A DNA stretch of 64,000 nucleotides from JADKCZ01 sp963786945 (lineage in GTDB: Bacteria; Myxococcota; Myxococcia; Myxococcales; Anaeromyxobacteraceae): the NCBI GenBank assembly GCA_963786945.1, contig CAWBAO010000005.1, positions 682,001 to 746,000 of the forward strand. Direction: 5' to 3'. This document shows, piece by piece, positions 39,084 to 48,072 of the stretch. Position 1 is the first letter of the stretch. Each line of letters starts with the position of its first letter. The notes under the pieces are model-generated. The model worked only from the letters and a program-made list of their open reading frames with translations. It was not told the origin of the DNA and made no database searches. Position numbers and translations under genes: made by a program.

Positions 39084-41743
39084 CTACCGGCCCAGCCTCT
39101 TCTTCCAGCCCGCCAGCAGGTTGAGCGCGTCGAGCGGGCGGAGCGCGTCCACGTCGAGCGCCCGGAGCTCGTCGCGCAGCGCCGCCAGCTCCGGGTCCGG
39201 CGCCGCGGCGAAGAGCCCGAGCTGGCCTTGCCCAGCCTGCCCGGCAGGCCGACCCCGGGCCTGGCGCCCGTGCGCCAGCTGCGGGTGGCCCGCCTCGTCG
39301 AGCTCCATGGCCTCGAGGTTCCTCAGCACCTCGCGGGCCCGGGCCAGCACCTCGGCCGGCAGGCCGGCCAGCCTGGCCACCTCGATGCCGTAGCTGCGCG
39401 AGGCGCCGCCGGCCACCAGCTTGCGCAGGAAGACCACCTTGTCGCCCACCTCGCGCACCGAGATGGAGACGTTCTTCACGCGGGGCCGCTCGCGGTCCAG
39501 CTCCTGGAGCTCGTGGTAGTGGGTGGCGAAGAGGGTCCGGCAGCCGAGCCGGTCGTGGAGGTGCTCGGCCACCGCCCAGGCCAGCGAGACGCCGTCGAAG
39601 GTGGAGGTCCCACGGCCGATCTCGTCGAGCACCACCAGCGAGCGGCGGGTGGCGTTGTGGAGGATGGCGGCGGTCTCGGTCATCTCCACCATGAAGGTGG
39701 ATCGGCCCCGGGCCAGGTCGTCGGAGGCCCCCACCCGCGTGAAGATCCGGTCGGCCAGGCCGATGCGGGCGCGCCGCGCCGGCACGAAGGACCCCAGCTG
39801 CGCCAGCAGCGTCGCCAGCGCCGCCTGGCGCATGATGGTGCTCTTGCCCGACATGTTGGGGCCGGTGATGATCAGCAGCGAGCCGTGGCGCGCCGCCGCC
39901 GCCTCGCCGGACGAGCTGACCGCCAGGTCGTTGGGCACGAAGCCGCCCGAGTCGGCGGGCAGCATGGCCTCCACCACCGGGTGGCGGGCGTCGGTGAGCT
40001 CCAGGGTCTCCGACTCGTCCACCTCGGGGCGGCAGTAGCCCTTCTCCGAGGCCACCTCGGCCAGCGCCCGCAGCACGTCGGCCAGGGCCACGGCCTGGGC
40101 CGCGGTGCGCAGCCGGGACCCCTGCGGCCACCACCCGCTGGCGCAGCGCCTCGAAGAGCTTCTGCTCCAGCGCGGCGCGCCGCTCCTCGGCGGTCAGCAC
40201 CTTCTCCTCGAACCCCTTCAGCTCCTCGGTGATGAAGCGCTCGCCGCCCACCGTGGTCTGGCGCCGCTGGTAGTCGGCGGGCACGGCGTGGAGGTTGGCC
40301 TTGGTGACCTCGATGAAGTAGCCGAAGACCTTGTTGAAGCGGACCTTGAGCGAGGCGATGCCGGTCCGCTCCTTCTCCCGCGCCTCGAGGCGGAGCAGGT
40401 AGCCCTTGCCGTCCTCGGAGATGGTGATGAGCTCGTCGAGCTCGGCCGAGTGGCCACGCCGGATCAGGCCACCCTCGGTCAGGGTGGCGGGCGGCTCCTC
40501 GGCCACCGCGGCGTCCAGCTCGGCGGCCAGCGGCTCCAGGCCGCGCAGCCCCGCCCGCGGCCGCCCGGAGCAGCGGCGAGGCCCGGGCCTCCAGCACCTC
40601 GGCCAGCGCCGGCAGCGCCAGCAGCGCGCCGCAGAGCGCCCGCAGGTCGCGGGCGTTCCCCTGGCGCAGGGTGAGGCGGGAGACCAGCCGCTCCACGTCG
40701 GCCACCGGCTTGAGGGCCCGGGCCAGGTCGCCGCGCACCACCGCGGAGGTGAAGAGCTCCTCCACCGCGTCGAGCCGCGCCTGGATGGGCGACACCTCGG
40801 CCAGCGGGTAGCGCAGCCACTCGGCCAGCAGCCGGGCGCCCGGGGCGGTCACCGTCCGGTCCAGCTGGCCGAGCAGGGTCCCCTTCTTCCTGCCGCCCTG
40901 CAGGGTCCGCTCGATCTCCAGGTTGGCCCGGGTGGCCTCGTCGATGAGCAGCACGCCCTCGGTGGCCAGCCGCGAGATCCGGTCGACGTGGCTGGCCGGC
41001 GTCCGCTGGGTCTCGGCGAGGTAGCCGAGCGCCGCCGCCGCGGCCGAAAGGCCGAGCCGCATCCCCGCCACGCCGAAGCCGTCGAGCGACGGGACGCCGA
41101 GGTGGCGCCTGAGCCGCTCCTCGCCCCGCTCGAACTCGGCGTCGTCGCGCAGGACGAAGGGCGCGCCGGCGGCCGCCGCCACCGCCTTGACCCGGTCGGC
41201 CGGGGTGGAGCGCGGGAAGAGCAGCTCGCGGGCCCCGGCCCGGCGCAGCTCGTCGACGAGGCGCGCCTCCGAGTCGACCTCGCCGCAGCGGAGCTGGCCG
41301 GTGGTGGACTCCAGCAGCGCCAGGCCGCAGCCGCCCTCGCCGAAGGTGACGGCGGCCAGGCAGACGGCCTCGCCCGGCTCGATGGTCTGGTCGTCGAAGA
41401 CCGTCCCCGGGGTGATGACCCGGGTGACGTCGCGCTTCACCAGCGTGCCCTTGCCGGGCTCCTCGACCTGGTCGCAGATGGCGACCTTGAACCCCTGGGC
41501 CAGCAGCCGCGCCACGTGGCCGCGCGCGGCGTGGTAGGGGACGCCGCACATGGGGACCTTGTCGTCCCCCTTGGAGCGGGCGGTCAGCGTGATCTGCAGG
41601 GCCCGTGACGCCGTGACGGCGTCCTCGAAGAACATCTCGTAGAAGTCGCCGAGGCGGAAGAAGAGGATGGTGTCGGGGTACCTCTCCTTCAGCTCGAGGT
41701 ACTGCCGCATCATCGGCGTGGGCGCCGCCGCGATCTCCGCCAT
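39084..41743 (-). pseudogene. mutS: DNA mismatch repair protein MutS, two frameshifts
   Basis: MutS recognises mismatches and small loops. All parts are present but in three successive frames. The N-terminal domain has the mismatch-reading Phe-x-Glu motif (GDFYEMFF). The clamp and lever follow, and the ATPase domain has GPNMSGKST, LVVLDEIGRGTST and ATHYHELQEL. The first break is at a G4 run (40549-40552), the second at another G4 run (40119-40122), each with one base too many. Removing one base at each gives a continuous protein of about 885 residues, the normal length. As written, translation stops before the ATPase. The ATG at 41743 is nine bases beyond TAGAAC. Confidence 0.9.
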
Positions 41744-41890
41744 GGGTGAGCGGTTCTACCGTGAAGGGACCCTCCGTGCCAGCGACGCCGACCCGCCCCC
41801 GGTGCTGCCGATGGCCCGGCCCCCTCCGGGCAGCGCCCCCTGCCCCGGGCCGTGACGATCCGGTGACCGGCACATTCCACCATTCACCGC

Positions 41891-43474
41891 ATGCGGGCCC
41901 TCCTCGTCCAGGCTCGATCGCCGGCCACCTACTGGAGCTACGAGTTCAGCCTGCCCTTCGTCCGCAAGGCGGCGGCGCTCCCGCCCCTCGGGCTGGCCAC
42001 GCTGGCGGCGCTCCTGCCGGATCGGTGGACGCTTCGCCTGGTCGACCTGAACGTGACGCCGCTGGCCGAGGCCACCCTGGCCTGGGCTGACGTCGTGCTG
42101 GTCAGCGGGATGCTGGTGCAGGCCCCCTCGATGCACGAGGTCCTGGAGCGGGCGCGGCGGCTGGGGAAGCGCACCGTGGTGGGAGGTCCGGCCGCCACCA
42201 CCTCACCCGGCGCCTTCCCCGACGCCGACCACCTCTTCCAGGGAGAGGCCGAGGGGAGGCTCGACCTCCTCGTCGAGGCCCTGGAGCGTCCCGCCAGGGA
42301 CGCGCCGCGGCTCCTCTCGCCCGCCGACACCGGCCGGCCCGACCTCAAGCTGGCACGGGTTCCGCGCTTCGACCTGCTCGACCTGTCCCGCTATGCCTCC
42401 TTCTCGGTCCAGGTCTCGCGCGGCTGCCCCTTCCGCTGCGAGTTCTGCGACATCATCGAGATGTTCGGCCGGGTCCCGCGGCTCAAGGCGCCGGAGCAGG
42501 TGGTGGCCGAGCTGGAGGCGCTCCGCCAGCTCGGGGCCCGGGGAACGCTCTTCTTCGTCGACGACAACTTCATCGGCAACCGCCGCGAGGTGGCCAGGCT
42601 CCTGCCCCACCTGGCCCGCTGGCAGCGGGCCCACCGGTCACCGTTCGACTTCTACACCGAGGCCAGCGTGGACCTGGCGGCCGAGCCGGAGCTGGTGCGG
42701 GCCATGGTCGAAGCCGGCTTCTCCGCCGTCTTCCTCGGCATCGAGACGCCCTCGCGGGAGGCCCTCAGCGCCGCCGGAAAGCCGCAGAACCTCCGGATGG
42801 ACGCGGCGGCGGCGGTGACGGCGCTGACCCGGGCCGGCCTGGAGGTGTTCGCCGGCTTCATCGTCGGCTTCGACGCCGACGGTCCGGAGATCTTCGAGCG
42901 CCAGCGGGCCTTCATCTCCAGCCTCCCCATCCCGCGCGCCATGGTGGGCCTCCTCACCGCCCTCCCCGGCACGGCCCTGTGGCGCCGCCTGGAGCGCGAG
43001 GGGCGGCTGCGGGGCGCGTCCAGCGGGGACCAGTTCGATCGACCCAACTTCGTGCCGACCTGTGACGAGCTGGAGCTCCTGCGAGGCTACCGGGACCTCC
43101 TGGCCGAGCTCTTCAGCGACGAGGCCTTCTACGGGCGCTGCAGGCTGCACCTGGCCGAGGCCCGGATGCCGGCGAAGGCGGCCGTTCCGGGCGCCCTCGC
43201 CACCCTCTGGCGCGCCGTCCGCGACATCGGGCTGCTGGGGCGACGGCGCCGGCACTTCTGGCGCCTGGTGGCCGGCGCGCTGCCGCGCGGGGTGCCGGCC
43301 ATGTCGCGGGCCGTGACGCTGGCGGTGATGGGGGAGCACATGATCCGGTACACGGAGGAGACCGTGCTGCCGCGCCTCGATCGCGCCATCACCAGGCTGG
43401 AGGGCGAGCGCGCGCCAGCGGTCCCCCTGCGCCCGCGCCGGGCGGGGTTCGAGCCGCTGGCGGCCCCGGGCTGA
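41891..43474 (+). CDS. B12-binding-domain radical SAM protein
   Basis: A 527-residue protein. The N-terminal third resembles the cobalamin-binding Rossmann domain of class B radical SAM enzymes (RWTLRLVDLNVTPL, then VLVSGMLVQAPSMHEVL and VGGPAATT), though the DxHxxG cobalamin ligand is not evident. The radical SAM domain has the cluster motif CPFRCEFC (residues about 178-185) and downstream FVDDNFIGN, FLGIETPS and GFIVGFD. A C-terminal helical region of about 130 residues is like that of DUF4070 proteins. Substrate is unknown; relatives include hopanoid and lipid-modifying enzymes. It is divergent from mutS and forms a single-gene unit. Confidence 0.82.
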   Translation: MRALLVQARSPATYWSYEFSLPFVRKAAALPPLGLATLAALLPDRWTLRLVDLNVTPLAEATLAWADVVLVSGMLVQAPSMHEVLERARRLGKRTVVGGPAATTSPGAFPDADHLFQGEAEGRLDLLVEALERPARDAPRLLSPADTGRPDLKLARVPRFDLLDLSRYASFSVQVSRGCPFRCEFCDIIEMFGRVPRLKAPEQVVAELEALRQLGARGTLFFVDDNFIGNRREVARLLPHLARWQRAHRSPFDFYTEASVDLAAEPELVRAMVEAGFSAVFLGIETPSREALSAAGKPQNLRMDAAAAVTALTRAGLEVFAGFIVGFDADGPEIFERQRAFISSLPIPRAMVGLLTALPGTALWRRLEREGRLRGASSGDQFDRPNFVPTCDELELLRGYRDLLAELFSDEAFYGRCRLHLAEARMPAKAAVPGALATLWRAVRDIGLLGRRRRHFWRLVAGALPRGVPAMSRAVTLAVMGEHMIRYTEETVLPRLDRAITRLEGERAPAVPLRPRRAGFEPLAAPG

Positions 43475-43659
43475 CCGGGCGCCCCCGGGGGCGGTCGTCG
43501 CAGGGCACCGGCCGGCTGGAGAGCGGCTGGGCCCCGGGTGCGCTGCCCGGCCCGATGGCGACGAGCGCCGGACCTCTCGCCGCGACGATTCGCCGCTTCT
43601 CCGCGGGTGGTGGCCGGGGCGGGCGGGGGCATTCTTCGGCCAACCCGAGGAGTGCCTCC

Positions 43660-45036
43660 ATGAGCCCACTCGTCCGAGTCCTCAGCGCCGTCGTCGCCCT
43701 CGCCGCGCTGACCTCCATCGTCCAGGCCGCCGATCCGCCCGCGGCCCCCAAGGCCTCCGACGACGCGCTCGGGACGCGGCGCTACCAGGACTACGAGAAG
43801 CCGCAGGCCTGCGCCGCCTGCCACGTGGACATCGCCCGCCAGCACGAGCAGGCCATGATGTCCCAGAGCTTCACCCACCACTGGGACGAGATCGAGTACT
43901 TCGAGCTGGCCGTCCCCCACGCCGCCAGGGATCCCCGGGTGGCGGGCGTCAAGGCCGGCTGCAACGGCTGCCACGCGCCCGTCGCCTTCCTGGCCGGCGA
44001 CGTGCCGCCGCCCCGCCCGGAGAAGGGCTCGCGCGCCAACGAGGGGGTCTCCTGCGACCTCTGCCACACCATCACCGGCCGGGCGGGGGACCCCTCCGTC
44101 AACTTCAACTGGACCTCCGAGCCGGGCCGCGTGAAGCAGGGCAACCGCCCCGGCGCCGACAGCCCGTACCACCAGACCCGCGAGAACCCCTTCCTCAAGA
44201 CCGCCGAGTTCTGCGGCACCTGCCACAACGAGCGGGACTCCTGGGGGGTCTTCGTGAAGTCCACCCAGCTGGAGTGGAAGGAGGGGCCGCACGGCAAGGC
44301 CGGCATCGTCTGCCAGGACTGCCACATGCCGCCGGCCCGCGGCCGCGCCGCCCGGATGGCCCCCGAGCGCGAGGACGTCCGGCAGCACCTCTTCCACGGG
44401 GCCCACGACCCCGGGAAGCTGGCCGGCGTCGCCGAGGTGCGCGTCCACCCCGAGGCCCGCGAGGTCGAGCCGGGCGATCCGGTCAAGATCACCGCCGTGG
44501 TGGTCAACGCCAAGGCCGGCCACCGGATCCCCTCCGGCTCGGCGGAGGAGCGGGTCCTCTGGCTCCACGTCGAGGCCAGGGACGCGAGCGGCACGGTCCA
44601 CCACCTGCGGGTGGAGAAGAAGGGCTTCCCCGGCGAGGCCTGGACCATCGCCGACTCCAAGGCCCTCGCCTACCAGGACATCGGCGACATCAAGGGGATC
44701 GCCGGCTTCCCCGGCCTGCCACGCGACGGCGTGGTGCCGGACGGCGACCGGATCTTCCGCATGCCCTACTTCGACGAGAAGGGTCGGATGACCATCGCCC
44801 AGTGGAACACCGCCTCGCTGGGGACCGACTACCGGCTGGCGCCGCTGCAGGCGGTCGCCGAGACCTTCACCCTGTCGCCGCGCCAGGACCTCCCACCCGG
44901 CCCGGTCACCATCACCGCCACCATCTGGTACTCGCGCCTGGTCTCCTCGGTGGCCGAGTACCTCAAGGTGCCAGCCGAGGAGTACCAGCCGGTGCTGATC
45001 AACACCCACGTCTCGACCTTCACCGTCCTGCCCTAG
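43660..45036 (+). CDS. pentaheme c-type cytochrome, exported
   Basis: A 458-residue exported protein. The signal peptide runs to about residue 23 (SIVQAADPP). Five CxxCH motifs (CAACH, CNGCH, CDLCH, CGTCH, CQDCH) lie within the first 230 residues, in the cytochrome c554/NrfA-like spacing with several extra His residues for axial ligation. The C-terminal half has no haem and looks like a beta-sandwich (VEPGDPVKITAVVVNAKAGHRIPSG). It starts at 43660 with GAGGAG eight bases upstream. It precedes the haem-motif barrel by 17 bases, so the two probably act together in electron transfer across the outer membrane. The electron donor or acceptor cannot be inferred. Confidence 0.85.
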   Translation: MSPLVRVLSAVVALAALTSIVQAADPPAAPKASDDALGTRRYQDYEKPQACAACHVDIARQHEQAMMSQSFTHHWDEIEYFELAVPHAARDPRVAGVKAGCNGCHAPVAFLAGDVPPPRPEKGSRANEGVSCDLCHTITGRAGDPSVNFNWTSEPGRVKQGNRPGADSPYHQTRENPFLKTAEFCGTCHNERDSWGVFVKSTQLEWKEGPHGKAGIVCQDCHMPPARGRAARMAPEREDVRQHLFHGAHDPGKLAGVAEVRVHPEAREVEPGDPVKITAVVVNAKAGHRIPSGSAEERVLWLHVEARDASGTVHHLRVEKKGFPGEAWTIADSKALAYQDIGDIKGIAGFPGLPRDGVVPDGDRIFRMPYFDEKGRMTIAQWNTASLGTDYRLAPLQAVAETFTLSPRQDLPPGPVTITATIWYSRLVSSVAEYLKVPAEEYQPVLINTHVSTFTVLP

Positions 45037-45053
45037 CCGGAGGAGATCACGCC

Positions 45054-46232
45054 ATGCGCACGCCCCACGCCGTCCTCTCCGCGCTCCTCGCCGCCGCCAG
45101 CCTCGCCCTCCTGCTGGCGCCACTGGACGCCGCCGCCATCCCCGCCTTCGCCCGCAGGTACCGGGTGAGCTGCACCACCTGCCACGCGCCCGTCCCGAGG
45201 CTCAAGCCCTACGGAGAGGAGTTCGCCGGCCGCGGCTTCGCCATGGAGCCCGGCCAGGAGCCGTCCCGGGCCACCCTCGACGTCGGCGACGACCTGCTGC
45301 AGCTGCCGCGGGAGTTCCCCATCGCGGTCCGCTTCGACGGCTTCGTGGACTGGGCGCCGGACCGGGATCCGCAGGTGGACTTCCAGACCCCCTTTGTCTT
45401 CAAGGCGCTCGCCGGCGGCCAGATCGCCGAGCGCGTCAGCTACTACACCTACTTCATCATCGAGAACGGCGGCGAGGCCATGGGCATCGAGGACGCCTGG
45501 GTCCAGTTCTCCACCGTCTTCGGCCTGCCGATCGACGTGGTGGTGGGGCAGTTCCAGATCTGCGATCCCATCGTGAAGCGCGAGCTCCGCCTCACGCGGG
45601 AGGACTACGAGATCCTGCGGGTCACGCCCGGCCTCTCGACGACCAACCTGACCTACGATCGGGGCTTGATCCTGGCCTGGCACGCCCCGGCCCAGGTGGA
45701 CGTGCAGGCCATGCTGACCAACGGCAACGGTATCGGCCCGGGCGCCGCGACCTTCGACGACGACCGCTACAAGACGGGGAGCCTGCGTGCCGCCATCCCG
45801 GTGGGGCCGGTCCGGATCGGCCTCTTCGGCTCGATGGGGAAGGCGCTGGGGCCGACGACCGGCATGGTGAACACCACCGTCTACTGGGGGCCGGACCTGC
45901 AAGTGATGATCGGTGAGAACCTCACCGTCTCGGGCCAGTGGCTCTCCCGCAGCGACTCGAACGCCTTCTTCGACCCGGCCAACCCCGGGACGATCGAGAC
46001 CCGGGGTGGCTGGCTGGAGGCGATCTGGCTGCCGGGCGGTCCGAACGGAACGACCTCGGTGGCCTTGCTGGGCAACAAGGTGGTCTCCGACGACCCCGCC
46101 GCGAGGCGCGAGTCGGCCGGCCTCCACGGCGGCTACCTCTACCGGCGCAACGTCAAGCTGGTGGCCGAGGCCCGCTACGACTGGGAGGTCGACGAGGCGC
46201 GCTTCTCGGTCGGCACCGTGGTGGCCTTCTGA
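45054..46232 (+). CDS. outer-membrane beta-barrel with N-terminal CxxCH haem motif (Cyc2-like architecture)
   Basis: A 392-residue exported protein. After a signal peptide (to about residue 27) comes a single haem site in IPAFARRYRVSCTTCHAPVPRL, quoted here by its core SCTTCH, then KPYGEEFAGRGF. The other roughly 330 residues show alternating polar/hydrophobic strands ending in Phe (VGTVVAF), as in a porin. An AFAR...CxxCH cap on a 14-16-strand barrel is the layout of Cyc2-type fused cytochrome-porins and related outer-membrane proteins. Start 45054 has GGAGGAG nine bases upstream. A hairpin at 46253-46279 may terminate the operon. Function as an electron conduit is inferred. Confidence 0.75.
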   Translation: MRTPHAVLSALLAAASLALLLAPLDAAAIPAFARRYRVSCTTCHAPVPRLKPYGEEFAGRGFAMEPGQEPSRATLDVGDDLLQLPREFPIAVRFDGFVDWAPDRDPQVDFQTPFVFKALAGGQIAERVSYYTYFIIENGGEAMGIEDAWVQFSTVFGLPIDVVVGQFQICDPIVKRELRLTREDYEILRVTPGLSTTNLTYDRGLILAWHAPAQVDVQAMLTNGNGIGPGAATFDDDRYKTGSLRAAIPVGPVRIGLFGSMGKALGPTTGMVNTTVYWGPDLQVMIGENLTVSGQWLSRSDSNAFFDPANPGTIETRGGWLEAIWLPGGPNGTTSVALLGNKVVSDDPAARRESAGLHGGYLYRRNVKLVAEARYDWEVDEARFSVGTVVAF

Positions 46233-46252
46233 GGCCGCCGGAGCCCGGCCGC

Positions 46253-46283
46253 GCCCCGCCCCCCGCCGGCGGGCGGGGCTTCT
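46253..46283 (+). terminator. candidate terminator after the barrel gene
   Basis: Nine-base stem GCCCCGCCC / GGGCGGGGC with a nine-base loop (46253-46279), followed only by TTCT. A stable hairpin, but the U-tract is weak. Confidence 0.45.
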
Positions 46284-46304
46284 ACCGGGAGGCAACCCCG
46301 GGTG

Positions 46305-46310
46305 CTAGCA
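46305..46310 (+). promoter_or_regulatory. extended -10 element before the UbiB-family gene
   Basis: GGTGC-TAGCAT, ten bases before the ATG at 46321, so a leader of only a few bases. No -35 at the expected distance. Confidence 0.4.
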
Positions 46311-46320
46311 TCGCCCGGCC

Positions 46321-48072
46321 ATGCTGCGCGAGGCCTTCCAGGACCTGAACCGGCTGCGCCAGATCGCTGCAGCCGTGGTCCGCCACGGCTTCGGCGCCTA
46401 CCTGGCGCGCAGCCGGCTGGCCGACCAGCTGGGCGGAGCGCCGCCGCCGGCGGGCGAGCCGGCGGGCGGCGAGCGCTCCACCGCGGCCCGCTTCCGGGAG
46501 CTGCTGGCCGAGCTCGGCCCCACCTTCATCAAGTTCGGCCAGCTCCTCTCCACCCGGCGCGACGTGCTCCCGGCCGAGTGGATCAGGGAGCTGGAGGCGC
46601 TGCAGGACGACTGCCCGCCGCTGCCCATCGCCGAGGTGCGCCGGGCCCTGGAGCGCGGCCTGGGCCAGCCCATCGAGGCCGTCTTCGCCGAGCTCGACCC
46701 GGTGCCGCTGGCCAGCGCCTCCATCGCCCAGGTCCACCGCGCCCGGACCCACGGCGGCGAGCAGGTGGTGGTCAAGGTGCAGCGCCCCGACATCCGCTCG
46801 CGCATCGAGTCGGACCTGGCCCTGCTCTACTACCTGGCCCGGCTGCTCGAGGCGGTGGTCGAGGAGACCGGCGTCTACACCCCCACCGCCGTCATCGAGG
46901 AGTTCGACCGGACCATCCACGAGGAGCTCGACTTCGAGAACGAGGCCCGCAACGCCCGCGCCATGCGCGCCGCCAACGAGGGGCGCACCCAGGTGGTCAT
47001 CCCGCGCGTCCACGACGCCCTCTCCTCCAGCCAGGTGCTCACCCTCGACTACCTGGAGGGGACGCGGCTCAACGACGTCACCGCCGAGGCCGGCTTCGAC
47101 ACCGAGGGCATCGCCCGGGCCATCATCGAGTCGGCCTTCCGGCAGCTCTTCGAGGACGGCCTCTTCCACGGCGACCCGCACCCCGGCAACGTCCTGGTCC
47201 AGCCCGGCAACCGGCTGGCGCTGCTCGACTTCGGCCTGGTGGGCCGGCTCTCCCGCGTCCAGCAGGAGATGCTGGTCACGCTCATCGTGGCGGTGGCGCT
47301 GCGCGACGCCGACACCATGGCCCGGATGCTCGACAAGATCGGCGTCCCCGACGCGCGGGCCCCGGTGGGCGCCCTGCGCGGGGACATCGAGACCATCCTC
47401 GACCGCTACCTCGGCCTGCGGCTCGACCAGATCCGGACCGCCACGCTGCTCGGCGACCTGCTCGATCTCGCGGTGCGCCACAAGATCCGGGTCCCCAAGG
47501 AGTACGCGGTGCTGGCCAAGGCGGCCATGACCGTGGAGGGGATCATCCGCCGGCTCTACCCCGGCCTCGACATCCTCGAGGTGGGCCTCCCCTACGCCCG
47601 CGAGCTGCTGCTGGCGCGCTTCACCACCGACGACGCCTCCGGCACCTTCATGCGCAGCCTGCTGCGGCTGCAGGGCCTGGCCGAGGACGTGCCCCACCAG
47701 CTCTCCCAGATCCTCGCCGACCTCGAGGGGGGCAAGCTGCGGGTCAACGTGCGCTCGGCCGACGTGGAGCGGATCGGCGAGCAGGTGCGGGCGGTCGGGA
47801 CCCTGGTCTTCCTCGGGCTCATCGCCGCGGCGCTCATCGTGGGCGGCCTGGTGACCCTGGCCTTCCGGCCCTCGCCGGTCCCCGGCATCGTGGCCCTGGT
47901 GGCGGCCGCAGGGCTGGCCGCCTTCGCGCTCACCCTCCACCTCGCCCCGTTCCGGCTCCGCAAGATCTCGATCCGGCGGTTCATCCCTCGCGAGCCGCCA
48001 GCACCGTCAGGCTCGCCAGCCACCACAGCTCCAGCGCCGCCGCCACCGTCGTCGCCAGCGCCGACAGCATGA
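46321..48072 (+). CDS. UbiB/ABC1/AarF-family atypical kinase
   Basis: A 583-residue member of the UbiB family, needed for quinone synthesis or membrane lipid homeostasis. The family motif KxGQ is in FIKFGQLLSTRRDVLP. The Ala-rich nucleotide loop is ASIAQVHRA, followed by VVVKVQRPDI. The catalytic-loop equivalent is FHGDPHPGN and the metal-binding motif is LLDFGLVG. The C-terminus has two hydrophobic helices (LIAAALIVGGLVTLAF, IVALVAAAGLAAFALTL), as in UbiB. A Pro/Ser-rich tail of about 35 residues overlaps the end of the convergent membrane-protein gene by 92 bases, so the tail is probably dispensable. No ubiquinone or menaquinone genes are nearby. Confidence 0.9.
   Translation: MLREAFQDLNRLRQIAAAVVRHGFGAYLARSRLADQLGGAPPPAGEPAGGERSTAARFRELLAELGPTFIKFGQLLSTRRDVLPAEWIRELEALQDDCPPLPIAEVRRALERGLGQPIEAVFAELDPVPLASASIAQVHRARTHGGEQVVVKVQRPDIRSRIESDLALLYYLARLLEAVVEETGVYTPTAVIEEFDRTIHEELDFENEARNARAMRAANEGRTQVVIPRVHDALSSSQVLTLDYLEGTRLNDVTAEAGFDTEGIARAIIESAFRQLFEDGLFHGDPHPGNVLVQPGNRLALLDFGLVGRLSRVQQEMLVTLIVAVALRDADTMARMLDKIGVPDARAPVGALRGDIETILDRYLGLRLDQIRTATLLGDLLDLAVRHKIRVPKEYAVLAKAAMTVEGIIRRLYPGLDILEVGLPYARELLLARFTTDDASGTFMRSLLRLQGLAEDVPHQLSQILADLEGGKLRVNVRSADVERIGEQVRAVGTLVFLGLIAAALIVGGLVTLAFRPSPVPGIVALVAAAGLAAFALTLHLAPFRLRKISIRRFIPREPPAPSGSPATTAPAPPPPSSPAPTA

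Noticed and set aside
43475..43659. Possible tRNA or structured RNA in the gap before the pentaheme gene
   Set aside because: No cloverleaf, no T-loop consensus and no CCA end; only GC-rich palindromes such as CGCCCCCGGGGGCG without a U-tract.
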